DNA from: JBBAFS01 sp041655255
GTDB lineage: Bacteria; Spirochaetota; Spirochaetia; Sphaerochaetales; Sphaerochaetaceae
Direction: 5' to 3'
Assembly (NCBI GenBank): GCA_041655255.1
Contig: JBBAFS010000027.1
Location: 1 to 19,934, forward strand
DNA: 19,934 bases
In this document: positions 1 through 7,773 of the stretch, one piece after another
Numbering within the stretch: position 1 is the first letter of the stretch
Layout: each line of letters begins with the position of its first letter
The notes under the pieces: model-generated
Database searches by the model: none
Told to the model about the DNA's origin: nothing
What the model saw: only the letters and a program-made list of their open reading frames with translations
Translations under genes and position numbers: made by a program

Positions 1-1228
1 GGAAGGTTACATCTACGGCATCGATACCTTCGATTGTGAGATCACTATCGGTTTGTAAGCCAGCAACAGCCATCGCCATAATAATACGGTGATCGCCATA
101 ACCAAGAACTGTTCCCCCTCGTAGTGTGTTATGGGAATGAATAATTAAGGCATCTTCTTGCTCTTCAATGTGGGCACCGAGGCGCTCTAAGTTCTCTCTC
201 ATCACTGTAATGCGATCAGTCTCTTTAATACGGGTGTGTTCAATATTCTCTAAGATAGATGTCCCTTCTGCAAAACAGGCAGTTACTGCCAACACAGGAA
301 GAGCATCGGGAATATCATTTAAATCAAAAGTACCACCAACTAAAGAGGCAGATGGTCCTTGTATTGTCACGCTTTTGTTACTGTTCCATTTCACACTACA
401 GCCCATCTTTTGTAATACATCTAATACAGCTTTATCACCTTGAGGGTCATCTTTATCTACGTCTTCGACCGTCAAGGAACTACCTGTTATAGCTGCTGCG
501 CAAAAGAAGAATGAAGCTGAAGAGTAATCTCCACTAATCGTAGTTTCAAAAGAGGTATACTTTTGATTCCCCTTGATTGAAAAATGGGAGAGATCACTTT
601 GTGAGGTATATTCAATCTCTTGTTGGTCTAACCACCCTAATGTTAAACCGACGTACGGCTTTTCATGTAAGAGGGTGACATTAATTTCACTATCTCCAGT
701 TGCTAAAGGGGTCCCTAATAACAACGAAGAGAGGTACTGACTTGTAGGGGAGGCAATCGAGGTCTTCCCTCCTCGTATTGGCCCTTGAATAGTAAATGGG
801 GCAAAACCCTCTTTATTGAGATAGTGACATGTTGCTCCTAAATTTCTTAAAGAGTTAATGAGTTCACCAACTGGGCGATTACGTAACTGATTATCTCCAT
901 CAAAGGTGACAACACTTGAGGTGGTTGCAGCTAAGGTAAGAGCTAAATAGAGGGTAGTACCAGAATTCCCACAATCGACTGAGATATGAGGGGGGAACTC
1001 TCTAGCGGGAGTGACAATAAGGGTATCTCCTCTCACCTCTGAGATAATAGCTCCAAATGCTTCACACACTCTGATACACGAAGCGGTATCATCTGAATCG
1101 AGTGCATTGTGGATGGTAGAGACCTCTTTACCAAACGAGGCGACAAGCAAAGCTCTAATGGTTTGCGACTTAGAAGCGGGAATCGATAGCGACCCCGAAA
1201 CTGTTGATTTTGTAATGGTGATATCCAT
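1..1228 (-). CDS. aroA: 3-phosphoshikimate 1-carboxyvinyltransferase (EPSP synthase), 3' end missing
   Basis: EPSP synthase joins shikimate-3-phosphate and phosphoenolpyruvate in the sixth step of the cytosolic shikimate pathway. Reading leftwards from ATG at 1228 the frame stays open for 409 codons to the window edge, so only the C-terminal end is lost. Family landmarks are visible in order: SIPASKSQTIRALL with the substrate-binding Lys, Ser and Arg near the N-terminus, DCGNSGTTLYL, RPVGELI, SGDYSSASFF, DIPDALPVLAV, HTRIKETDRI and GYGDHRIIMAMAV. These cover both halves of the two-domain inside-out barrel fold. No Shine-Dalgarno sequence precedes the ATG; instead a promoter lies so close that the mRNA may start at the ATG. 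It follows oppA on the same strand but a terminator separates them. The family call is certain; the start is likely but unusual. Confidence 0.95.
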   Translation of the reverse strand, partial: MDITITKSTVSGSLSIPASKSQTIRALLVASFGKEVSTIHNALDSDDTASCIRVCEAFGAIISEVRGDTLIVTPAREFPPHISVDCGNSGTTLYLALTLAATTSSVVTFDGDNQLRNRPVGELINSLRNLGATCHYLNKEGFAPFTIQGPIRGGKTSIASPTSQYLSSLLLGTPLATGDSEINVTLLHEKPYVGLTLGWLDQQEIEYTSQSDLSHFSIKGNQKYTSFETTISGDYSSASFFFCAAAITGSSLTVEDVDKDDPQGDKAVLDVLQKMGCSVKWNSNKSVTIQGPSASLVGGTFDLNDIPDALPVLAVTACFAEGTSILENIEHTRIKETDRITVMRENLERLGAHIEEQEDALIIHSHNTLRGGTVLGYGDHRIIMAMAVAGLQTDSDLTIEGIDAVDVTF

Positions 1229-1235
1229 GAAGCGA

Positions 1236-1264
1236 ATAATACCGCTTTTTACAACTTCGTTCAA
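1236..1264 (-). promoter_or_regulatory. aroA promoter, candidate leaderless
   Basis: On the minus strand TTGAAC (1259-1264) and TATTAT (1236-1241) are separated by exactly 17 bases, matching the sigma-70 consensus at 4/6 and 5/6 positions. Only seven bases lie between TATTAT and the aroA ATG, so transcription would begin at or next to the start codon. The absence of a Shine-Dalgarno sequence agrees with this. Confidence 0.55.
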
Positions 1265-1270
1265 TGTAAT

Positions 1271-1295
1271 AAAAACAGCTCCCCACAAGGGGAGC
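1271..1295 (-). terminator. Intrinsic terminator after oppA
   Basis: Read on the minus strand, GCTCCCC, a TTGT loop and GGGGAGC form a 7-bp GC-rich stem, followed by TG and five T residues. It starts 24 bases after the oppA stop codon and precedes the aroA promoter, so it separates the two transcription units. Confidence 0.85.
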
Positions 1296-1318
1296 CGTTA
1301 CAGTTCAGTAATAAGATA

Positions 1319-2968
1319 CTACTTTTTGTAGATATTCTTAACAGGGTGGTAGTCCATGGTATTTGGATACCAGCCGCCCCATTTGGTGGTGTCGATCATG
1401 TTATTAGTTGTGTAATAATACATCGGCATCACAGCAAAGTCTTGGTTAATAAGGATATCTTCAGCTTGTTTAAGAACTTCAAGGCGGTCAGCACCACTTA
1501 AGGTTGCAGCTTCTCTGATTAACAAGTCATACATTGGGTTAGAATATTTTCCACCGTTCATTGCTGTTCCGGTTACAAACATATCTAAGAATGTATTTGG
1601 ATCTTGGTAATCTCCTACCCAACCAGCTCTTGAAAGTTGGAAGTCTCCAACGTTTCTGCGGCTCAGGTATGTTGCCCACTCTGTGTTCTCAAGTTCTAAA
1701 GTAATATTTAAGTTGTTTTTCCACTCTTGTTGTAAGAACTCTCCGATAGCTTTGTGACCACCGTCGGTGTTATACATAATGAGAGTTTTTGGGAAACCAA
1801 CACCATTAGGATAACCAGCATCTGCTAAGAGTTTGCGTGCTCTTGCTACGTCGTATGTGGCGTCTCCTAAGTCGGTGTAACCTGCCATACTTGGTACAAT
1901 ACCCCAAGCTGGAAGTTGTCCACCACGGGTAACTTGGTCTACTAAAGCTTGTCGATCAAAACTAATCATCAGAGCTTCACGAACTCGAGCGTCGTTGAAA
2001 GGAGCTTTTTCAGTTTGGAATACATAGTAGTATGTTGCCAACTGAGGAGCTCGGTGGTAGTCACGTCGTAATGAAGCAGCTTCAATTTGATCAAGTGGAA
2101 CAGTTGTTGACCAGTCGACTTCACCGTTTAAGAACATGTTATAAGCGGTGTTGTTATCATCTAAAGCGTAGAAGATAACCTCATCGAGATGGACATTGTC
2201 TTTGTCCCAATAAGCGGCGTTAGGAGTCATACTGATGTATGATTGTGGTACCCACTCTTTTAATACGAAAGGACCGTTACCTACCCAGTTCTCTGGAAGG
2301 GTCCATTTATCACCATACTTCTCAATAGCATGCAGAGGAACTACAGCAAATGAGTAGTGTGAAAGTGCACCAATAGCATAGGGAAGTGGTCCTACGAGGT
2401 CCATTTGGAATGTTTTGTCATCAAGTGCTCTAATTCCAACTGCGTCTTTAGAAGCAAGACCTTCGTTGTAATCCTCTGCACCGACAATAAACATTGCGGG
2501 GAACCATGCATAGGGGCTAGCTGTTGCAGGATCTAAGCCACGAAGCCAAGAATCAACAACAGTTTGAGCGGTAATCTTCACACCGTCACTCCATGTTACA
2601 TCACGAAGGTGGAAGGTGTATTGAGTACCATCGGCACTGACATCCCAACTCTCTGCAATACCAGGAACAGCATCTGCGGTCTCTGGATCGTTTGCTACTA
2701 AACCTTCAAAGAGACCTTCATAGAGACGGTGCTCAGGCACACCTTGGATTTGGTGTGGGTCTAGACTCTCTGGCTCTGCGCCGTTGATGAGACTGAATAC
2801 TACAGGCTCAGCACTTGGTGCAGGAGTTGCAACAGGAGTTGCAACAGGAGCTGCAGCTGCAGGCGTTGCTGCTGGGGTCACCTTAGCGGGTTCCTCTTTC
2901 TTTCCACAGGAAACGAAAAGGACTCCGACAAGGAGAATGACCAAAGCGATTAAAAATACTTTTTTCAT
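1319..2968 (-). CDS. oppA: Oligopeptide ABC transporter substrate-binding lipoprotein (SBP family 5)
   Basis: This captures peptides in the periplasm and passes them to the OppBCDF transporter. The chosen start is ATG at 2968, eight bases after GGAG; a TTG two codons upstream lies too close to the ribosome site. The 549-residue protein begins MKKVFLIALVILLVGV, a lipoprotein signal ending in FVSC with the modified Cys at residue 21. The lipobox is relaxed, lacking the usual Leu at -3, as is common in spirochaetes. A Lys/Glu stretch and an Ala-Pro-Val-Thr linker follow, then a family-5 binding domain starting near LDPHQIQGVPEHRLYEGLFEGL. Length is typical for OppA. It is the last gene of the opp locus and ends at its own terminator. 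Ligand specificity cannot be read from sequence, so DppA or another peptide binder is possible. Confidence 0.9.
   Translation of the reverse strand: MKKVFLIALVILLVGVLFVSCGKKEEPAKVTPAATPAAAAPVATPVATPAPSAEPVVFSLINGAEPESLDPHQIQGVPEHRLYEGLFEGLVANDPETADAVPGIAESWDVSADGTQYTFHLRDVTWSDGVKITAQTVVDSWLRGLDPATASPYAWFPAMFIVGAEDYNEGLASKDAVGIRALDDKTFQMDLVGPLPYAIGALSHYSFAVVPLHAIEKYGDKWTLPENWVGNGPFVLKEWVPQSYISMTPNAAYWDKDNVHLDEVIFYALDDNNTAYNMFLNGEVDWSTTVPLDQIEAASLRRDYHRAPQLATYYYVFQTEKAPFNDARVREALMISFDRQALVDQVTRGGQLPAWGIVPSMAGYTDLGDATYDVARARKLLADAGYPNGVGFPKTLIMYNTDGGHKAIGEFLQQEWKNNLNITLELENTEWATYLSRRNVGDFQLSRAGWVGDYQDPNTFLDMFVTGTAMNGGKYSNPMYDLLIREAATLSGADRLEVLKQAEDILINQDFAVMPMYYYTTNNMIDTTKWGGWYPNTMDYHPVKNIYKK
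2821..2856. repeat. Three 12-bp tandem repeats in the OppA linker
   Basis: Two identical copies of CAGGAGTTGCAA and a diverged third copy (CAGGAGCTGCAG) lie head to tail. The period is a multiple of three, so changes in copy number lengthen or shorten the VATP linker between the lipid anchor and the binding domain without a frameshift. Confidence 0.8.
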
Positions 2969-3569
2969 ATACAAATCTCCTTTGAATGTACATAATCGTC
3001 ATACAAGACTACAGTAAAGGCTTCTCTTTATCAATTCTCTTGATAGTGAGTTAACATAACCAATATACAACGAAAAGGCTATCAGCAAAAGAAAAAGTTG
3101 TTCAACACCGCTTTTTACTTCATAAACATCGAAAGTATGGATAAAAGGGAACAAATGAGATGCTCTTATGAGTTACTTTATCTTAACATTACTCCAATTG
3201 ACCAAAGGCAGCTATGCATTTCTCCTGTTTTCCCCTCTTCTATGCTTTATGAACATCATACAGAGGGTAATGGATATGTGCAGGTAAATAGTGATTCAAT
3301 TGAACTCACAGTCTTTTCACATGGAGAAACAACCTCATAACGTTACTCAAAGGCTATACAATCAAAGTCGTGTATTACTTACTGTGATACTTTAGAGTCG
3401 GTCTCTAAGCTTCGGTTTTTAAAGATACCCTTTTTGGTATTGTTACATTCATCTTTGGAGTTTCTTGTTACAGGGAAAAAAGTAGTGTAAGTATCGCTAG
3501 AGAGATTCATAATACTCTTTCTTTTAGATAGTGCTTTGAGTATATTGAGTTTTAACAAGGAAGGTGAGT
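2969..3569. other. 600-bp gap between divergent oppA and the small membrane protein gene
   Basis: No confident gene is visible here. The stretch should hold the oppA promoter near its left end; one weak possibility on the minus strand is TTGATA, 17 bases, TAGTCT. A 17-bp inverted repeat, TATCAA-TTCTC-TTGATA, spans 3029-3045 and overlaps that possible -35. A short plus-strand reading frame (3155-3340) is listed separately at low confidence. Reading frames on the opposite strand look like chance. Confidence 0.6.
3155..3340 (+). CDS. Possible small protein of unknown function (doubtful)
   Basis: From ATG at 3155, preceded four bases upstream by AAAAGGGA, a 61-residue frame starts MRCSYELLYLNITPID and ends HGETTS. 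It has no signal peptide, membrane segment or family motif that I recognise. Its only support is the modest ribosome-binding site and its place in a 600-bp stretch otherwise without genes. It could equally be a chance open frame. It has Cys at residues 3 and about 21, which is no basis for a function. Confidence 0.15.
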   Translation: MRCSYELLYLNITPIDQRQLCISPVFPSSMLYEHHTEGNGYVQVNSDSIELTVFSHGETTS

Positions 3570-4118
3570 GTGTTTTCATTGCGCTATAAAAAAGTTTCAG
3601 ATACTCTTTCGTTGTTTAGAGTTAGTTCTCTTACTCGTCTCTTTTTCTTACTCTTCTCAGCAGTTATCGGTATTGGACTAGCTTCGGTAATGAGAGATGA
3701 CTCTTTGGGGTATACATCGCTGTTCCCTTTAGCGTTATTAATCATTGGGTTATTTGGCAGTGGGTATATTGAAAAGTGGACTTTTGACTCTTCGTTACAA
3801 CGAATCACCTACAACTTTGGCTGGTTTATCCCCTTTAAAACAGAAGTGTATGAACATGCACTCATTAAGCGCATCGAAATAACCCATTTTGTCAAAGGGA
3901 GTCACCCAACAGATAGTGAAGCAAAACCACGAGGGCGAAACAAAGCTTTTGTTGTCTTCGCTTTAAGGTTCAACGATGATACCACAAAAAGCATTGAGAT
4001 TATGCCCGAGAGGTCTAGTGGTGGAAAGTTAGAAACAGCAGCCCATCTGCTTGCCTCGCAGATGGACCTACCGCTTTTTGTTGACCGGGAAATTGATCGC
4101 ATTGGGCCAATGATCTAA
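3570..4118 (+). CDS. Small two-helix membrane protein with a cytoplasmic beta-rich domain, function unknown
   Basis: I do not recognise a named family. The frame can begin at GTG 3564 or GTG 3570; the latter lies five bases from GGAAGG and is preferred, giving 182 residues. Two hydrophobic segments are clear, LTRLFFLLFSAVIGIGLAS and SLFPLALLIIGLFGSGYI, joined by a short loop with MRDDSLGY. The rest is soluble and alternates strand-like pieces: WTFDSSLQRITYNFGW, LIKRIEITHF, AFVVFALRF, KSIEIMPE. A helix, KLETAAHLLASQMDLP, follows. This order resembles bacterial PH-like domains placed after two membrane helices, but that is inference. The gene sits on the strand opposite to the opp genes, between oppF and oppA, with only two bases between its stop and that of oppF. 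Confidence 0.75.
   Translation: MFSLRYKKVSDTLSLFRVSSLTRLFFLLFSAVIGIGLASVMRDDSLGYTSLFPLALLIIGLFGSGYIEKWTFDSSLQRITYNFGWFIPFKTEVYEHALIKRIEITHFVKGSHPTDSEAKPRGRNKAFVVFALRFNDDTTKSIEIMPERSSGGKLETAAHLLASQMDLPLFVDREIDRIGPMI
4095..4115. terminator. Weak inverted repeat at the convergent ends of the membrane protein gene and oppF
   Basis: ATTGG-G-CCAAT (4101-4111) is flanked by GATC on both sides, with two extra bases on the left. It lies inside the last codons of the plus-strand gene. The only obvious T-rich stretch follows on the plus strand (CTTTATT). It is the sole candidate termination structure between the two convergent genes, and it is weak. Confidence 0.25.
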
Positions 4119-4120
4119 CT

Positions 4121-5122
4121 TTATTCGTACAACCAACACGCTACTTCATGATCTTCACTCATCTTTTTCATTGGAGGAATGTTGTCTTTACATTTAGGCA
4201 TGCGAACGGGACAACGATCATAAAAGTAACAACCAAAACGCTCTTTATCAGGGGAGGGGACATCCCCAGTGAGGATAATCCTTTTTCTTTTTCGCTCCAC
4301 TTCGGGATCGGGAATAGGAGCTGCTGATAACAGAGCTTGCGTATATGGGTGTAGAGGATTCTTATACAAATCTTGAGATCGAGAAATCTCCATGAATTTA
4401 CCAAGATACATCACAGCAATACGGGTACTGACGTACTCAATGACGGCAAGATCGTGGGCAATAAAGAGATACGTTAAGCCAAACTCATCTTGTAAATCGT
4501 GTAAGAGATTTAAGATTTGAGATTGAATAGAGACATCTAATGCACTTACTGGTTCATCAGCTAAGATAATTTTTGGATGTAAGGCTAAGGCTCGAGCAAT
4601 ACCAATTCGTTGACGTTGCCCTCCACTAAATTCATGAGGATAGCGGTTTTTAAAGATTCTATTTAAACCAACTCGCTCCATCAGATCTTCGACGTGGTTC
4701 TCTATGGTGTGTTTATCCCAAGAGGGGTCTAACATGCCACGCTTACGGTAAATCTCAAGTGGCTCCGCTATGATAGTACGTACTGTCATACGGGGATTTA
4801 ATGAGGCATAGGGGTCTTGGAAGATCATCTGTATGTTTTTACGAGCATCAAGAAGTTGATGCTTTGTGGCGGTTGTTAAATCGACGCCTTCGAAAAAGAC
4901 TTTACCTGATGTTGGTTTATAGAGTTGGGCAATAGAACGAACTGCTGTTGATTTACCACAACCAGATTCTCCTACAATACCAAGAGTCTCTCCTGTGTTA
5001 AGGGTAAATGAGATATCATCAACAGCACGAATAGCTCCCACTTGCCTTTTTATAATCACACCCGATTCAATAGGAAAATGTTGTACTAAGTTTTGAACTT
5101 CTAAGAGGGGCTTATTGCTCAT
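4121..5122 (-). CDS. oppF: Oligopeptide ABC transporter ATP-binding subunit OppF
   Basis: This is one of two ATPases that power peptide import on the cytoplasmic face. ATG at 5122 is chosen because AGGAGG lies six bases upstream; an upstream frame extension lacks support. The protein has 333 residues. Walker A GESGCGKST, a Q-loop in MIFQDPYASLNPRM, the ABC signature SGGQRQRIGIARAL, Walker B IILADEPVSALD and the switch His in FIAHDLAV are all present. The C-terminal oligopeptide-transporter extension contains GCYFYDRCPVRMPKC and ends VACWLYE. These cysteines match the conserved set described as a possible iron-sulphur site in Opp/Dpp ATPases. The start overlaps the oppD end by 11 bases, so translation is probably coupled. 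Confidence 0.95.
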   Translation of the reverse strand: MSNKPLLEVQNLVQHFPIESGVIIKRQVGAIRAVDDISFTLNTGETLGIVGESGCGKSTAVRSIAQLYKPTSGKVFFEGVDLTTATKHQLLDARKNIQMIFQDPYASLNPRMTVRTIIAEPLEIYRKRGMLDPSWDKHTIENHVEDLMERVGLNRIFKNRYPHEFSGGQRQRIGIARALALHPKIILADEPVSALDVSIQSQILNLLHDLQDEFGLTYLFIAHDLAVIEYVSTRIAVMYLGKFMEISRSQDLYKNPLHPYTQALLSAAPIPDPEVERKRKRIILTGDVPSPDKERFGCYFYDRCPVRMPKCKDNIPPMKKMSEDHEVACWLYE

Positions 5123-6140
5123 TTTTAGCCTCCTTCTTGTTATCATCTACATAGAGCCAACACGCTACTTCGTGCTCATCTCCTAAATCGATAACCGGTG
5201 GGTTTTGTACTTTACAAATATCCATCACTTTAGGACAGCGGGGGTGAAAAGGACAACAAGGGGGAAGATCAATCACATTAGGTGGTTGTCCTTCAATACT
5301 GTAGAGTCTCCCTTTATGTGCTTTATCAAGACGGGGGACAGATTTAATAAGTCCATCGGTGTATGGGTGGGCAGGGTTCTTATATAAATCGTGAGTTTTT
5401 GCTTTCTCAACGATCTTTCCTGCATACATAACACACACATTGTCACATAACCCTGCAACAACTCCCAAATCGTGGGTAATTAATATCACAGCGGTGTTAA
5501 GTTTTTTTGCAAGTTCTTGAATCAGTTCAAGAATCTGGGCTTGAATAGTAACATCTAAAGCAGTCGTTGGTTCATCAGCAATGAGCACTTTAGCTTCACA
5601 ACTGAGTGCCATAGCAATCATGACACGCTGGCGCATCCCTCCTGAGAATTGGTGAGGGTAGTTATGAACTCGAGATTCTGCTGCTGGAATACCAACGAGT
5701 TTGAGCATCTCAATAGATTTAGCAAGCGCCTCTTTTTTACTCATCTTTTGGTGAAGTAAGATAGTCTCTACCATTTGAGTCGAGATTCGTAAAAATGGGT
5801 TTAAACTTGTCATCGGATCTTGGAAGATCATCGATACTTCATTGCCTCGAATATGGCGTAATTCACTTTCAGGAAGAGCGAGGATATCAACTCCTTCAAA
5901 GATGATTTCTCCCCCAACAATACGTCCTGGTGGGGATTGTATGAGGCGCATAATCGAGAGGTTTGTCACCGACTTTCCACTTCCCGATTCTCCAACGATA
6001 CCGAGGGTCTCTCCCTTATCGAGAGTGAATGAGATATCATCAACGGCTTTGACGATTCCCGCATCGGTCTTAAAATATGTTTTGAGGTTTTTTACCTCTA
6101 ACAAAGGGGTATATGGTGTTTGTCCTGCTACTTGAGTCAC
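5112..6140 (-). CDS. oppD: Oligopeptide ABC transporter ATP-binding subunit OppD
   Basis: This is the second ATPase of the heterodimeric Opp engine. The start is GTG at 6140, nine bases after GGAG, giving 342 residues. The sequence shows Walker A GESGSGKS, a Q-loop in MIFQDPMTSLNPFL, signature SGGMRQRVMIAMAL, Walker B VLIADEPTTALD and the switch His in LITHDLGV. The C-terminal Opp/Dpp extension contains CCPFHPRCPKVMDIC and VACWLY. The ribosome-binding site overlaps the oppC stop codon region (12 bases between genes), and the 3' end contains the ribosome-binding site and start of oppF. The four genes therefore form one operon. Confidence 0.95.
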   Translation of the reverse strand: MTQVAGQTPYTPLLEVKNLKTYFKTDAGIVKAVDDISFTLDKGETLGIVGESGSGKSVTNLSIMRLIQSPPGRIVGGEIIFEGVDILALPESELRHIRGNEVSMIFQDPMTSLNPFLRISTQMVETILLHQKMSKKEALAKSIEMLKLVGIPAAESRVHNYPHQFSGGMRQRVMIAMALSCEAKVLIADEPTTALDVTIQAQILELIQELAKKLNTAVILITHDLGVVAGLCDNVCVMYAGKIVEKAKTHDLYKNPAHPYTDGLIKSVPRLDKAHKGRLYSIEGQPPNVIDLPPCCPFHPRCPKVMDICKVQNPPVIDLGDEHEVACWLYVDDNKKEAKNEQ

Positions 6141-6152
6141 AGTACAGTTCTC

Positions 6153-7763
6153 CTATAATTGGTTTTTACTCTGTGGATCGAAGGCATCCCTAAGACCATC
6201 ACCGAGGAAGTTCATGGCAAATAAGAAGATCGTCATGGTAACTGCTGGGAAAAAGAGCTTCCAAGGGTAGAGTGTCATTCCACCAACAGCGTCACCAACG
6301 AGTGATCCCCACGAGGCATATGGTGCTTGAACACCTAAGCCTAAGAAAGAGAGAAACGACTCGGTCATAATAAATGATGGAATACGCAATGTAGAAAAGA
6401 CAATGATGACACTTAATGAGTTAGGAACTAGGTGACGGAAGATAATACGGTTCGTCGGTGCTCCCATAGATCGAGCTGCTTCGATAAATTCTTGATTTTT
6501 CAAACTCATAATTTGCCCACGGACCATGCGACTGACTGTAAGCCAACTAATAATAGCCAAGGCAAAAAAGAGGTTTAAGATATTACGGCCGAATATGGCC
6601 ATAGCGATAATCACCAAAAGCATGTATGGCAGTCCATACATGATATCGACAATCCTCATAATAATATAATCGACTTTCCCCCCTAAATAACCAGCTAATG
6701 CTCCAAGGACAATACCAATAAGGACACTGGTAATAGTACCAATGAATCCGATAGCTATTGAAATTTGCCCACCGTAGATAATACGTGAAAGCATATCTCG
6801 TCCTTGGTGGTCAGTGCCAAAGTAGTAACGCCGCTCATGTTTTTTTGTCGCTTTAATTTGGGCACTAAGGCTATCTTGAATTTTAATCTCTCGATTAAGA
6901 GGGAACGAATCACTTTCATCGGTAGCTGCACTAGAGAGATCTCTTAGTGCTACCTCTTTTGAGAAGGTCTCCATCTTAGCAATCAAGTTTTCTTTAATAA
7001 GGCGATCCATCTTCTTACCACTGAGTTGATCAAGTTCAACTTCTAATAAGAGATCAATCTCCTCACTACTGAGTTCACTATTTTGAGCTTGGAGGCGCTT
7101 GAGGACTTGTTGGCTAATTTCTCGTGTGTATTGTTCAATTTCTACTTCCACATCTGAACCGACTAACTGGGCATACAAAGAGACTAAATCTTCATGCGTC
7201 ATCTTTTTGATATTGAGTTTAGGTGTCGACTCATCAGCAGTGTGATACATGTTTTTTACAGTGATTTGCAAATCACTTTTTAGCTTTCTCTCTAAAGCGC
7301 TAATCGTATTTTGTTCAGCAGGGGTTAATGTGTAAGAACCTTGTTCGACTTGCTCCATACCTGCTGTATACATATAAGCCCACACTTTATTAGCTTCATT
7401 GCCGTCAATCCAAGACCATAGCATGTCATCTTCTTCTTCACTAAGGAGAAGACGATTCGCTCTCCATGCTTGGGTAAAGAGATCAGCATACCTTTTTTCC
7501 ATGAGTAGCTGACCTGCGTTTTTTGTGAATGAGGGTTTCAGATGTTGGTGATCTAAAATAATTTCATCATACGGGTAGATAGGAAGAACGGGAGCTAAAA
7601 GAGCTAAGAGGATATAGACAATAACAATGACAACACTGATGACTGCCATTTTGTTTTTTTGTAATCTTCTCCATGCATCTTTGGTAAGGCTATTACCTAC
7701 AATCACTTGATTGAAATCATTCAGAGGTTGTTCTTCTTTGTTCTTCTTTGGTAGTAGTGTCAT
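6153..7763 (-). CDS. oppC: Oligopeptide ABC transporter permease OppC with a large inserted periplasmic domain
   Basis: This is one of two inner-membrane permease subunits forming the peptide channel. At 536 residues it is far longer than the roughly 300 typical of OppC. TM1 (about residues 38-61, MAVISVVIVIVYILLALL) is followed by about 250 mostly hydrophilic, acidic and helical residues before the conserved YYFGTDHQGRDMLSRIIYG (313-331). The remaining helices and the EAA loop (EAARSMGAPTNRIIFRHLVP, near 429-448), which docks the ATPase, are normal. The extra part lies in the first periplasmic loop, so it should face OppA or the cell wall. The frame is unbroken and in phase, so this is a real domain rather than an assembly fault. 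The start is ATG 7763, with a weak AGGA site eight to nine bases upstream, ten bases after oppB. Confidence 0.93.
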   Translation of the reverse strand: MTLLPKKNKEEQPLNDFNQVIVGNSLTKDAWRRLQKNKMAVISVVIVIVYILLALLAPVLPIYPYDEIILDHQHLKPSFTKNAGQLLMEKRYADLFTQAWRANRLLLSEEEDDMLWSWIDGNEANKVWAYMYTAGMEQVEQGSYTLTPAEQNTISALERKLKSDLQITVKNMYHTADESTPKLNIKKMTHEDLVSLYAQLVGSDVEVEIEQYTREISQQVLKRLQAQNSELSSEEIDLLLEVELDQLSGKKMDRLIKENLIAKMETFSKEVALRDLSSAATDESDSFPLNREIKIQDSLSAQIKATKKHERRYYFGTDHQGRDMLSRIIYGGQISIAIGFIGTITSVLIGIVLGALAGYLGGKVDYIIMRIVDIMYGLPYMLLVIIAMAIFGRNILNLFFALAIISWLTVSRMVRGQIMSLKNQEFIEAARSMGAPTNRIIFRHLVPNSLSVIIVFSTLRIPSFIMTESFLSFLGLGVQAPYASWGSLVGDAVGGMTLYPWKLFFPAVTMTIFLFAMNFLGDGLRDAFDPQSKNQL

Positions 7764-7773
7764 CGCTTTGTTC

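Noticed and set aside
1011..1331. Plus-strand frame opposite the start of aroA
   Set aside because: It is antisense to well-conserved aroA sequence and runs through the oppA terminator, so it is a shadow.
3379..3579. Minus-strand 66-codon frame upstream of the small membrane protein
   Set aside because: It has no ribosome-binding site, no recognisable motif and low-complexity composition; it overlaps the promoter region of the plus-strand gene.
6153..7763. OppC length as a fusion or assembly error
   Set aside because: The frame is continuous with consistent codon use, TM1 and the rest of the permease are both present once, and the neighbouring genes are spaced normally; an inserted loop domain explains it better.
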